The notes below the pieces were generated by a model, which did not search any database, was not told the origin of the DNA, and saw only the letters and a program-made list of their open reading frames with translations. A DNA stretch of 64,000 nt from Actinophytocola xanthii (GTDB lineage Bacteria > Actinomycetota > Actinomycetes > Mycobacteriales > Pseudonocardiaceae). Of this stretch, positions 7,993 to 15,480 are shown one piece after another. The position numbers and the translations under genes are program-made. Each line of letters starts with the position of its first letter. Within the stretch, counting starts at the first letter, position 1. The DNA lies in the NCBI RefSeq assembly GCF_001921205.1, contig NZ_MSIE01000039.1:1-64000 (forward strand), given 5' to 3'.

Positions 7993-10900
7993 ATGACCCA
8001 ACGTGACTCGCGCGGCCGAGGCAGAACCCGCCTCGCCGCGGCGCTGGCCGCCGCTGTGGTCGGCGCCTCGCTCGCCGCGCTTCCGGGCACCGCCGTGGCC
8101 GCCCCGCCCGAGGTGCCCGACCTCGGGACGGAGCTCGGCAAGCAGGACCGGGACCTGCTCGTGAAGGCCCGGCGGGAGGGCAAGACCACCGTCGAGATCC
8201 AGGTGATGGCCGACCAGGGGGTCGACGACCGGCTCGTGGCCGCCGGCGCCGAGATCCGGTACCGCGCCGACGAGCTCGGCTACCTGCGGGCCGAAGTGCC
8301 TATCGACGCGGTGGAGAAGATGGCCGCGTTCCCCGGCGTGGACGCGCTCAACGTCGACCGGGTGATCAAGTTCGAGGAGCCGCGCCCGCTGGGCATCGAC
8401 GACCCCACGCCCCAGCCCGCGCCCGGGCCGACGACACCCCGGGTCAACCCCTACATGCCCACCGGTGACATCGGCACCGCCCAGTTCGTGGAGGCCAACC
8501 CGAAGTACGACGGCCGCGGCGTCACCGTCGGCATCGTCGACACCGGCGTCGACCTGGCCCACCCGGCGCTCAACACGACCAGCACGGGCGAGGACAAGAT
8601 CGTTGACTGGGTGACCGCGACCGATCCGGCGTTCGACGAGGAGACGGGTCTCAACGAGGACGCGGACCCGACCTGGATCGACATGTCCAACCCGGCCCCC
8701 GGCCAGCCGACCGGCTACCGGTACGGCCTGTTCAACGAGCGCGACCCGCGCCTGGCGGGCGAGCTGGGCAACGACGTCAACCGCGACGGGAACCCGGCCG
8801 GCAGCATCGGCACGTTCGGCGTGCTGTGGGACCCGGCGACCAACACCGTCTGGGTCGACACCGACCAGGACAAGAGCTTCGCCGACGAGGCCGCGATGAC
8901 CGACTTCAAGGTCAAGCGGGACGTCGGCAGGTTCGGCCGGGACAACCCGGCCACGCCGGTGCACGAGTCGATGCCGTTCGTGGTGCAGACGAGCCCGGCC
9001 ACCGAGTCGGTGAACATCGGCATCGTCTCCGGCGCCCACGGCTCCCACGTGGCGGGCATCGTCGCGGCGAACAAGATGTTCGGCGGCACGATGAGCGGTG
9101 CGGCGCCCGGCGCCAAGCTGGTGTCCGTCCGCGCCTGCATGTTCCTCCCCGGCTGCACCAACCACGCCCTGGACGAGGGCATGATCTACGCGGCCAGGGA
9201 CGCCGACGTCGACGTGATCAACATGTCGATCGGCGGGCTCGAGCTGCTCAACCACGGCCAGACCGTGCGCGAGCTGCTCTACAACGAGCTGATCGAGACC
9301 TACGACGTGCAGATGTTCATCTCGGCGGGGAACTCGGGCCCCGGCATGAACACGGCCGGCACGCCGTCGCTCGCCGACAAGGTGATCAGCGTCGGCTCCT
9401 ACATCTCCCGGGCCACCTGGCAGCGCAACTACGGTTCCGACGCTGCCCAGGAGGACAACATGCACGGCTTCTCCTCCCGCGGGCCCCGTGAGGACGGCGG
9501 GTTCAAGCCCAACCTGATCGCGCCGGGCTCGGCGATCTCCCCGATCCCGATGTTCATGAACGGCAGTCCGCTGGTCGGCACCTACCCGCTGCCGCCGGGC
9601 TACGGCCATCTCAACGGCACCTCGATGGCCTCGCCGCAGACAGCCGGGGCGGCGGCCGTGCTGGTCAGCGCCGCGCTTCAGCGCAACGTCGAGCACAGCC
9701 CGGCGCAGCTGCGCCAGGCGCTCGTCTCCACCACCCGGTTCATCCCTGGCTACGACGCCTACGAGCAGGGCAACGGCCTTGTCGACACGCGGAAGGCCTG
9801 GAACGCGCTGAAGGCGAACATCGACACCGTCGACATCAGCTCCTCGGTGCCGGTGAACACGGTGCTGTCCGACTTCCTCGCCACACCGGACGTCGGCACC
9901 GGCATCTACGACCGCGAAGGCGTGAAGAAGGGCGATCGCTTCACCCGCGAGTACACGTTCAGGCGCACCTCGGGTCCGAACCACCCGCTCACCTACGCGG
10001 TGTCCTGGGTCGGCAACGACGGCACGTTCAGCTCCGGCAACTCGGTCACGCTGCCGAAGAACAGCGCCGTCAAGTTCCGCGTGACGGTCAACCCGCGCAC
10101 GGCCGGAGCCCACTCGGCGATCCTGAACCTGGACAGCCCGATGACCACCGGCATCGAGCACCAGACGATGAACACCGTCATCGCGGCCGAGGACTTCACC
10201 GCCGGCGGCGGGTACCAGGTCCGGCACGGCGGCCAGCTCGGTCGCAACGAGACCGACAGCTACTTCGTCCGGGTCCCGGCCGGGACGCCGGCACTCAAGG
10301 TCGACCTGCAGGGCGGCGGGACCGCCGAGGGCGCGGGCCAGATCCGCTTCCTGCGGTTCCACCCCTACGGCGTCGGCGTCGAGGGCAACTCCACGCCGAA
10401 CTGCTACAACCCACCGGTGCCCCCGGGCAACGCCTGCGACGCGGGCAGCCCGACCAGCCGCACGTTCACCAACCCGTTGGCCGGGGTGTGGGAGGTCGTG
10501 GTCGAGGCCAGGCGGACCTCGGACGCGGTACGCGCGCCCTACACGCTGACCGCCTCGATCCTCGGGGCGACCGTCGCACCGAACCCGGACGTGATCGCGT
10601 CGGCCCAGAGCGGCCAGCCGGTCGCCCGGCAGTACACGCTGACCAACGCGTTCGGTCCGTTCACCGGCCGCGCGGTGGGCACCCCACTGGGCAGCGCCCG
10701 GATCGCCACGCCGACCATCGCCGACGGTGCCCAGCAGCAGTACGGGGTGACCGTCGCGGCGGGTTCCCGACAGCTCCGCGCCAAGATCGGCAGGACGTCC
10801 GACCTGGGCGCGGACCTGGACCTGTTGGTGTTCAACTGCACCAGCGGAGCCTGCGTCGAGGCTGGCCGGGCGGCGGACGGCGACTCGGAGGAGGAGGTCA

Positions 10901-11199
10901 CGATCGCCAACCCGGCGGCCGGTGAGTGGGTCGTCCTGGTGGTCGGGTTCGCCGTACCGGCGGGCACGACGACCTACGACTACGTGGACGTGTTCTCCGG
11001 TCCCTCGTTCGGCGCGATCACCGTCAACGACGCGGACGCGCCACGGGCGGGTGGCTCGTCCTGGACGGTGTCCGGCACGGTCACCCCGGGCACGGCTCCG
11101 GCCGCTGGGCGTGTGCTGTACGGCAACGTCCAGGTCCGCACGGACACGAACGTGCTCGTCGGCACGGGTGACGTGATCGTCCGGTCGGTCACCCCGTAG
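7993..11199 (+). CDS. Large secreted subtilisin-family (S8) serine protease
   Basis: A 1068-residue secreted subtilase. An N-terminal signal peptide (basic start, Ala-rich core, A-V-A-A-P cleavage region near residue 36) precedes a propeptide-like segment. In the catalytic domain, Asp183 is in VGIVDTGVD, His349 in GAHGSHVAG and Ser544 in NGTSMASP, so the triad is intact. Asp and His are about 165 residues apart, much further than in ordinary subtilisins and reminiscent of tripeptidyl-peptidase II. The last 450 residues look beta-rich, with PPC-like and jelly-roll domains. The ATG at 7993 follows GAAGGACG. A strong terminator follows the gene. Substrates are unknown. Confidence 0.9.
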   Translation: MTQRDSRGRGRTRLAAALAAAVVGASLAALPGTAVAAPPEVPDLGTELGKQDRDLLVKARREGKTTVEIQVMADQGVDDRLVAAGAEIRYRADELGYLRAEVPIDAVEKMAAFPGVDALNVDRVIKFEEPRPLGIDDPTPQPAPGPTTPRVNPYMPTGDIGTAQFVEANPKYDGRGVTVGIVDTGVDLAHPALNTTSTGEDKIVDWVTATDPAFDEETGLNEDADPTWIDMSNPAPGQPTGYRYGLFNERDPRLAGELGNDVNRDGNPAGSIGTFGVLWDPATNTVWVDTDQDKSFADEAAMTDFKVKRDVGRFGRDNPATPVHESMPFVVQTSPATESVNIGIVSGAHGSHVAGIVAANKMFGGTMSGAAPGAKLVSVRACMFLPGCTNHALDEGMIYAARDADVDVINMSIGGLELLNHGQTVRELLYNELIETYDVQMFISAGNSGPGMNTAGTPSLADKVISVGSYISRATWQRNYGSDAAQEDNMHGFSSRGPREDGGFKPNLIAPGSAISPIPMFMNGSPLVGTYPLPPGYGHLNGTSMASPQTAGAAAVLVSAALQRNVEHSPAQLRQALVSTTRFIPGYDAYEQGNGLVDTRKAWNALKANIDTVDISSSVPVNTVLSDFLATPDVGTGIYDREGVKKGDRFTREYTFRRTSGPNHPLTYAVSWVGNDGTFSSGNSVTLPKNSAVKFRVTVNPRTAGAHSAILNLDSPMTTGIEHQTMNTVIAAEDFTAGGGYQVRHGGQLGRNETDSYFVRVPAGTPALKVDLQGGGTAEGAGQIRFLRFHPYGVGVEGNSTPNCYNPPVPPGNACDAGSPTSRTFTNPLAGVWEVVVEARRTSDAVRAPYTLTASILGATVAPNPDVIASAQSGQPVARQYTLTNAFGPFTGRAVGTPLGSARIATPTIADGAQQQYGVTVAAGSRQLRAKIGRTSDLGADLDLLVFNCTSGACVEAGRAADGDSEEEVTIANPAAGEWVVLVVGFAVPAGTTTYDYVDVFSGPSFGAITVNDADAPRAGGSSWTVSGTVTPGTAPAAGRVLYGNVQVRTDTNVLVGTGDVIVRSVTP

Positions 11200-11203
11200 G
11201 ACT

Positions 11204-11243
11204 GGCGAAGGCCGCCTCCGGTCCCCCGGGGGCGGCCTTCGCC
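11204..11243 (+). terminator. Strong hairpin terminator after the S8 protease
   Basis: A perfect 13-bp stem (GGCGAAGGCCGCC with GGCGGCCTTCGCC) closes a 14-base loop starting four bases after the stop codon. Confidence 0.85.
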
Positions 11244-11310
11244 ATGTCCGGGGGACCGTGGTGTCCGGATCCCGCTAGCCCGGGGGTGCCGCCGGCGGCA
11301 GCATGGGTGT

Positions 11311-12759
11311 GTGCGAATCGACGAGGAGCAGGGCTACCGGGCCTCGGCCTCCCGGGACGCGCGGTTCGACGGCCAGTTCGTCGTGGCCGTGCGCACCACC
11401 GGGATCTACTGCCGGCCGTCCTGTCCGGCCATCACCCCCAAGCGGCAGAACATGAGGTTCTACCCGACGGCGGCGGCAGCTCAGCAGGCCGGTTTCCGGG
11501 CGTGTCGTCGCTGCCTGCCGGACTCGGTGCCCGGCTCGCCCGAGTGGAACCTGCGGGCCGACCTCGCCGGCCGGGCGATGCGCCTGATCGGCGACGGGAT
11601 CGTCGAGCGGGAAGGCGTCCCCGGCCTGGCCCGGCGGGTCGGCTACTCGGAACGGCACCTCACCCGGGTGCTCTCCGCGGAGCTGGGCGCGGGCCCGCTC
11701 GCGCTGGCCAGGGCCCACCGGGCGCACTCGGCGAGGATGCTGATCGAGACCAGCGACCTGGGGTTCGCCGACATCGCGTTCGCCGCCGGGTTCGCGAGCG
11801 TCCGCCAGTTCAACGACACGATCCGCTCGGTGTTCGCCACGACCCCCTCCGGCCTGCGCCTCGCCGCCCGCCGCCGCTCCCGGACGGCCGGGCCGGCACC
11901 GGGCCGGGTGACCCTGCGCCTGCCCTACCGCGCGCCCTACGACGCCGTGGGGATCTTCGCGTTCCTGGCCGCCCGGGCCGTGCCCGGCGTGGAGTCCGTC
12001 GAGGACGGTGAGTACGCGCGCACGCTGCGGCTGCCCCACGGCACGGGCACGGCTCGGCTCCGTCCGGCCGACGGTCACCTGGAGTGCACGCTTCGCCTGA
12101 CCGACATGCGCGACCTCGGCATCGCCGTCGCCCGCCTGCGCCGCCTGTTCGACCTGGACGCCGACCCCAAGGCGGTCGCGGAGGTGCTCGGCGCCGACCC
12201 GGCGCTCGCCGCGTCGGTCGCGGCGGTGCCCGGCATCCGGCTGCCCGGCAGCGTCGACGCGGCCGAGGTAGTCACCAGGGCACTCGTGGGGCAACAGATC
12301 TCGGTTCCCGCGGCCCGGACCACCCTGGGCAGGCTGGCCGCCGCCCTCGGCGACCCCCTCCCCACCCCCGACGGCGCCCTGACCACGCTGTTCCCCACTC
12401 CGGCGGCCATCGCTGCCGGGGCCGCATCGGTCCTGACCGGCCCTCGCCGACGCATCGACACGGTGCTCGCGGTCAACGCCGCCCTGGCCTCGGGGGAGCT
12501 GGAACCGCACGTCGGCGCGGACGCCGACGAGCTGACGGCGCAGCTGCGGGCCTTCCCCGGGGTTGGCCCGTGGACCGCGGGCTACGTCCTGGTGCGGGTA
12601 CTGGGGGCACCGGACGTGCTGCTCGACACCGATCTCGCGCTGCGCAGGGGAGCGGCGGCCCTGGGCCTGCCCGCCGAGCCGGCGGCGCTGGTCGAGCGCA
12701 GCAGGGCCTGGCGCCCCTGGCGCTCCTATGCGGGCCTGCACCTGTGGCGGGCGAGCTGA
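11311..12759 (+). CDS. alkA: Ada/AraC/AlkA fusion: DNA-3-methyladenine glycosylase with Ada regulator domains
   Basis: A 482-residue fusion for alkylation-damage repair. Residues about 1-75 form the Ada metal-binding domain with Cys34, Cys38, Cys65 and Cys68 (TTGIYCRPSCP and CRRC); the first cysteine is the expected methyl-phosphotriester acceptor. An AraC-type helix-turn-helix region follows (about 85-180). The C-terminal part is an AlkA-type glycosylase with an N-terminal beta domain and helix-hairpin-helix (FPGVGPWTAGY). The catalytic Asp lies in LLDTDLALRRG. It would remove alkylated bases and may induce itself when methylated. The GTG at 11311 lies in a region with no clear ribosome site. 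It runs tail to tail with a LacI-type gene. Confidence 0.92.
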   Translation: MRIDEEQGYRASASRDARFDGQFVVAVRTTGIYCRPSCPAITPKRQNMRFYPTAAAAQQAGFRACRRCLPDSVPGSPEWNLRADLAGRAMRLIGDGIVEREGVPGLARRVGYSERHLTRVLSAELGAGPLALARAHRAHSARMLIETSDLGFADIAFAAGFASVRQFNDTIRSVFATTPSGLRLAARRRSRTAGPAPGRVTLRLPYRAPYDAVGIFAFLAARAVPGVESVEDGEYARTLRLPHGTGTARLRPADGHLECTLRLTDMRDLGIAVARLRRLFDLDADPKAVAEVLGADPALAASVAAVPGIRLPGSVDAAEVVTRALVGQQISVPAARTTLGRLAAALGDPLPTPDGALTTLFPTPAAIAAGAASVLTGPRRRIDTVLAVNAALASGELEPHVGADADELTAQLRAFPGVGPWTAGYVLVRVLGAPDVLLDTDLALRRGAAALGLPAEPAALVERSRAWRPWRSYAGLHLWRAS

Positions 12760-12769
12760 GTAGGGCCGC

Positions 12770-13852
12770 TCAGTCGCAGCCGCACGAGCGGCGGTGCATG
12801 AACGCCGTGGGCAAACGTTTGGTGACCGGGTTGCCGTCGGGATCGGCGATCCGCTCCAGGAGCAGGCGAACCGCCAGGGAGCCCATCTCCGCAAGCGGTT
12901 GCGCAACCGTTGTCATCGGGGGGTCGACGAGCTCCGCCCAGTCGACGTCGTCGTAGCCCACGACCGCGAGTTCGCTGCCCACCGTGACGCCCCGCCGCCG
13001 GCACTCGTGCAGCACGCCCCGGAGAACGGTGCTGTTCCCCGCGATCACCGCCGTGGGTGGGTCGGCCAACGCCAGCAGCGCGGTCAGCGCCTCGGCGACC
13101 GGGTCCTCGCCCTGCTCACCGGTCGCCTCGGGTGGCGGGTAACCGGTCGTGTCGCTGGCCGTGTCCCCGGTCAGGTCGTCCGCCGGGTCGGCTGAAACGC
13201 CGGCGACGACCAACGACTCGTCCCACCTCAGCCGTGACCGGCCCAGGCCGAGCCGGTACCCCAGCACCCGCTCGGAGGTGGTCGCGAGGCCGGTGGCGCC
13301 GCTGATCATCCCGATCCGCCGGTGCCCGTTCTCCGCGAGGTGGCGTACCAGCCCGGAGGTCGCGTAGACGTTCTCGGGCCCGACCTGGTCGATGTCCTGG
13401 CTGGTGGTCAGCCGGTCCAGCAGCACGACCGGGACACCGAGCCGCTTCAGCTCCGGCACCACGCTTCCCGAGTCCCGCGGCGACGGGGTGAGGACCAGCC
13501 CGTCCACCCGGCGCGACCGCAACATCCGCACCGCCGACCGCTCGGTCTCCGGATCGTCGTGCGTGTCGGCCAGGACGAGGGTGTACCCCGAGCGAGTGGC
13601 CTCGTGCTCGATGGCCCGGATGAGCTCGGCGAAGTGCGGGTTCGCCACCAGTGAGATCGCCACTCCCAGGGACTGCGTCCCACCGGTGACCAGCGAGCGG
13701 GCGATCGCGTCACCCGTGTAGCCGGTCTGCTCGATCGCGTCGAGTACCTTTGCCCTGGTCTCCGGGGCTACCGCCCTGGTTGAGTTGACCACGTGCGAGA
13801 CAGTGGTGATGGACACGCCGGCGAGCCGGGCGACGTCCCGCATGGTGACCAC
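12770..13852 (-). CDS. LacI-family transcriptional repressor
   Basis: A 360-residue LacI/GalR-type repressor. The N-terminal helix-turn-helix (MRDVARLAGVSITTVSHVVN) and hinge are followed by a periplasmic-binding-like effector domain (SLGVAISLVANPHFAELI to VAQPLAEMG) and a cysteine-containing end (RRSCGCD). The GTG at 13852 is seven bases after an AGGAG site; an ATG nine bases downstream is the alternative. It diverges from a two-kinase operon, and two palindromes with TTGCGCAA cores lie between them, so it very likely represses both units and is released by a sugar or sugar phosphate. An Asp/Thr/Gly-rich insertion (about residues 230-255) is unusual. Confidence 0.9.
   Translation of the reverse strand: MVTMRDVARLAGVSITTVSHVVNSTRAVAPETRAKVLDAIEQTGYTGDAIARSLVTGGTQSLGVAISLVANPHFAELIRAIEHEATRSGYTLVLADTHDDPETERSAVRMLRSRRVDGLVLTPSPRDSGSVVPELKRLGVPVVLLDRLTTSQDIDQVGPENVYATSGLVRHLAENGHRRIGMISGATGLATTSERVLGYRLGLGRSRLRWDESLVVAGVSADPADDLTGDTASDTTGYPPPEATGEQGEDPVAEALTALLALADPPTAVIAGNSTVLRGVLHECRRRGVTVGSELAVVGYDDVDWAELVDPPMTTVAQPLAEMGSLAVRLLLERIADPDGNPVTKRLPTAFMHRRSCGCD
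12896..12909. promoter_or_regulatory. Possible intragenic operator inside the LacI-type gene
   Basis: A perfect 14-bp palindrome, CGGTTGCGCAACCG, lies in the coding sequence for the effector domain and has the same TTGCGCAA core as the two sites in the divergent promoter. It forces unusual GTT and CTT codons in an otherwise GC3-rich gene. Confidence 0.4.
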
Positions 13853-13880
13853 GAGTGATCTCCTGCCATCGATAATGCCC

Positions 13881-13904
13881 GCAACCGCTTGCGCAAACGG
13901 TTGC
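13881..13904. promoter_or_regulatory. Operator 1 for the LacI-type repressor
   Basis: A 24-bp near-perfect palindrome centred on TTGCGCAA (centre 13892.5) with flanks AACCG and CGGTT and one mismatched pair. It lies 29 bases upstream of the repressor start, so it can autoregulate. Confidence 0.75.
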
Positions 13905-13928
13905 GACACGCTATCGCGGATCACTACC

Positions 13929-13940
13929 GTTTGCGCAAAC
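13929..13940. promoter_or_regulatory. Operator 2 for the LacI-type repressor
   Basis: A perfect 12-bp palindrome GTTTGCGCAAAC centred at 13934.5, exactly 42 bp (four helical turns) from operator 1 and just ahead of the GGAGG ribosome site of the kinase operon. Confidence 0.75.
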
Positions 13941-13962
13941 CGACGCGCCGTGGAGGTCCACA

Positions 13963-14019
13963 ATGCACCCGTCAGTGATCCTCCAGGGGGCGATCGTCCG
14001 GTGGGCGATCCCCCGGTGA
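13963..14019 (+). CDS. Putative 18-codon leader ORF coupled to the sugar kinase
   Basis: An ATG at 13963 sits six bases after a GGAGG ribosome site, the best in this region, and opens an 18-residue frame (MHPSVILQGAIVRWAIPR) whose TGA overlaps the GTG of the kinase gene (GTGA). The kinase itself has no good ribosome site. This arrangement suggests that kinase translation depends on ribosomes finishing the leader. No homologue can be judged from so short a peptide, so the evidence is positional only. Confidence 0.45.
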   Translation: MHPSVILQGAIVRWAIPR

Positions 14020-14861
14020 GCGTGGTCGTCGCCGTCGGCCTCTGCACGGTCGACCTGGTGCAGCGGGTGGACCGGCTGCCGGCGCCGGGGCAGAAGGTGC
14101 AGTCCCGATCGGTCGAGCTGGCGGCGGGTGGCCCGGCCGCGAACGCGGCGGTCGCGGTGGCCGCGCTGGGCGGCTCGGCGCGGCTGCGTACCGTGCTCGG
14201 CTCGCATCCGCTCGCCCGGCTGGCGCTGCGGGACCTGGCCGACTGCGGGGTCGAGGTGAGCGACGTGCTGCCGTACCGCGTCGCACCGCCCGCGGTGAGC
14301 GCGGTCTCGGTGCGCGAGTCCGACGGCGAACGCACGGTGGTCTCGCACAACGCCGCCGGTATGGCCGCCGCCGGGGACACGGACCTGACCGGCGCCGGCG
14401 CCCTGCTCGTCGACGGCCACCACCCCGAGCTCGCCCTGCGTGCGGCCACCGCGGCCCGTCGCCGCGGCGTACCCGTCGTGCTCGACGCGGGGAGCTGGAA
14501 GCCGGTGTTGGCCGAGCTGTTGCCGCTGGTCGACGTGTGTGCGTGCTCGGCGGCGTTCGAGCCACCGGAACCGCTGGCCAACCCGGTCGTGATCCGGACG
14601 GCCGGTCCGGCGCCGGTGCGCTGGCAGGCCGAGGGCGAATCCGGCGAGGTGGCCGTGCCCGACACCGAGGTGCGCGACACCGTCGGCGCGGGTGACGTCT
14701 GGCACGGGGCGGCGGCCCTGGCCGTGGCCCGCCTCGGCCGCGTGCCGGGGCCGGCGGAGCTGCCCGGGCTGATCGCGTTCGCCAACCGCGCGGCGGCGGT
14801 CCGGGTGGGACACGAGGGCGCCCGCGGCTGGGTCCTCCCCATGCGCGAGCTGGCCTCATGA
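14016..14861 (+). CDS. PfkB-family carbohydrate kinase
   Basis: A 281-residue ribokinase-type sugar kinase. The N-terminal glycine-rich substrate region reads ELAAGGPAANAAVAVAALGG. The C-terminal PfkB signature is EVRDTVGAGDVWHGAAAL, where the Asp of GAGD is the catalytic base. I chose the GTG at 14016, because upstream in-frame codons lie in the operator region and the residues before it do not resemble the family. It overlaps both the leader-ORF stop and, at its 3' end (ATGA), the following kinase gene. The sugar is not evident; control by the LacI-type repressor supports a catabolic substrate. Confidence 0.85.
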   Translation: MSVVVAVGLCTVDLVQRVDRLPAPGQKVQSRSVELAAGGPAANAAVAVAALGGSARLRTVLGSHPLARLALRDLADCGVEVSDVLPYRVAPPAVSAVSVRESDGERTVVSHNAAGMAAAGDTDLTGAGALLVDGHHPELALRAATAARRRGVPVVLDAGSWKPVLAELLPLVDVCACSAAFEPPEPLANPVVIRTAGPAPVRWQAEGESGEVAVPDTEVRDTVGAGDVWHGAAALAVARLGRVPGPAELPGLIAFANRAAAVRVGHEGARGWVLPMRELAS

Positions 14862-15475
14862 GGTTCGCGGAGCTGGTCGCCGAGGCGACCTCGCTGATGA
14901 CGGCCGACCGCGCGGTTCTCGGGATCTGCGGTCCGCCCGGCGCCGGCAAGTCCACGCTGGCGCAGCGCCTGGTGGCCGCGCTCGGCCCGGACTCCGTCCA
15001 CGTCGGGATGGACGGCTTCCACCTCGCGCAGGTGGAGCTGGCCAGGCTCGGCCGGACCGAACGCAAGGGCGCCCCGGACACCTTCGACGCCGCGGGCTAC
15101 GTCCACCTGCTCGCCCGCCTGGCCGCGCCCAACGACGACCCGGTCTACGCACCCCTGTTCCGCCGGGACCTGGAGGAGCCGATCGCCGGCGCGGTCCCGG
15201 TGCCGCGGGAGGTGCGGCTGGTGGTGACCGAGGGCAACTACCTGCTGCTCCCGGACCCGCCGTGGAGCGGGGTCCGGCCCCTGCTCACCCGGGCCTGGTT
15301 CCTCGCACCCGAGGAGGACCTGCGCCGCCGCTGGCTCCAGGCCCGCCACGAGGCCTACGGCCGCACCCCCGAACAGGCCCGCGACCGGACCCTCGGCTCC
15401 GACGAGCGCAACGCGCTCCTGATCAACGCGACCCGTTCCGCGGCCGACCTGGTCGTCTCCGCGGTGTCCTACTGA
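14858..15475 (+). CDS. P-loop nucleoside/sugar kinase (uridine kinase-like)
   Basis: A 205-residue P-loop kinase of the uridine kinase/pantothenate kinase-like fold. Walker A is GPPGAGKST (residues about 26-34). A DGFHL motif carries the catalytic Asp, and VTEGNYLLL is the strand and loop typical of this family. The ATG at 14858 overlaps the PfkB stop codon, so the two kinases form one coupled operon under the LacI-type repressor. Such tandem pairs may phosphorylate a sugar twice, but the actual substrate cannot be read from the sequence. It ends six bases before the convergent sbcC gene. Confidence 0.82.
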   Translation: MRFAELVAEATSLMTADRAVLGICGPPGAGKSTLAQRLVAALGPDSVHVGMDGFHLAQVELARLGRTERKGAPDTFDAAGYVHLLARLAAPNDDPVYAPLFRRDLEEPIAGAVPVPREVRLVVTEGNYLLLPDPPWSGVRPLLTRAWFLAPEEDLRRRWLQARHEAYGRTPEQARDRTLGSDERNALLINATRSAADLVVSAVSY

Positions 15476-15480
15476 GCCGC

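Noticed and set aside
7909-10362. An 817-codon open frame antisense to the S8 protease gene
   Set aside because: It is a GC-rich mirror frame of a gene with an intact catalytic triad; it is rich in Arg, Val, His and Asp and has no recognisable domain.
7993-11199. A mycosin (MycP) second copy
   Set aside because: It is far larger, lacks the C-terminal membrane anchor and lies 50 kb from the ESX genes.
12770-15349. An 859-codon version of the LacI-type protein
   Set aside because: Everything before the MRDVARLAGVS start is antisense to the kinase operon; a ribosome site lies at the shorter start.
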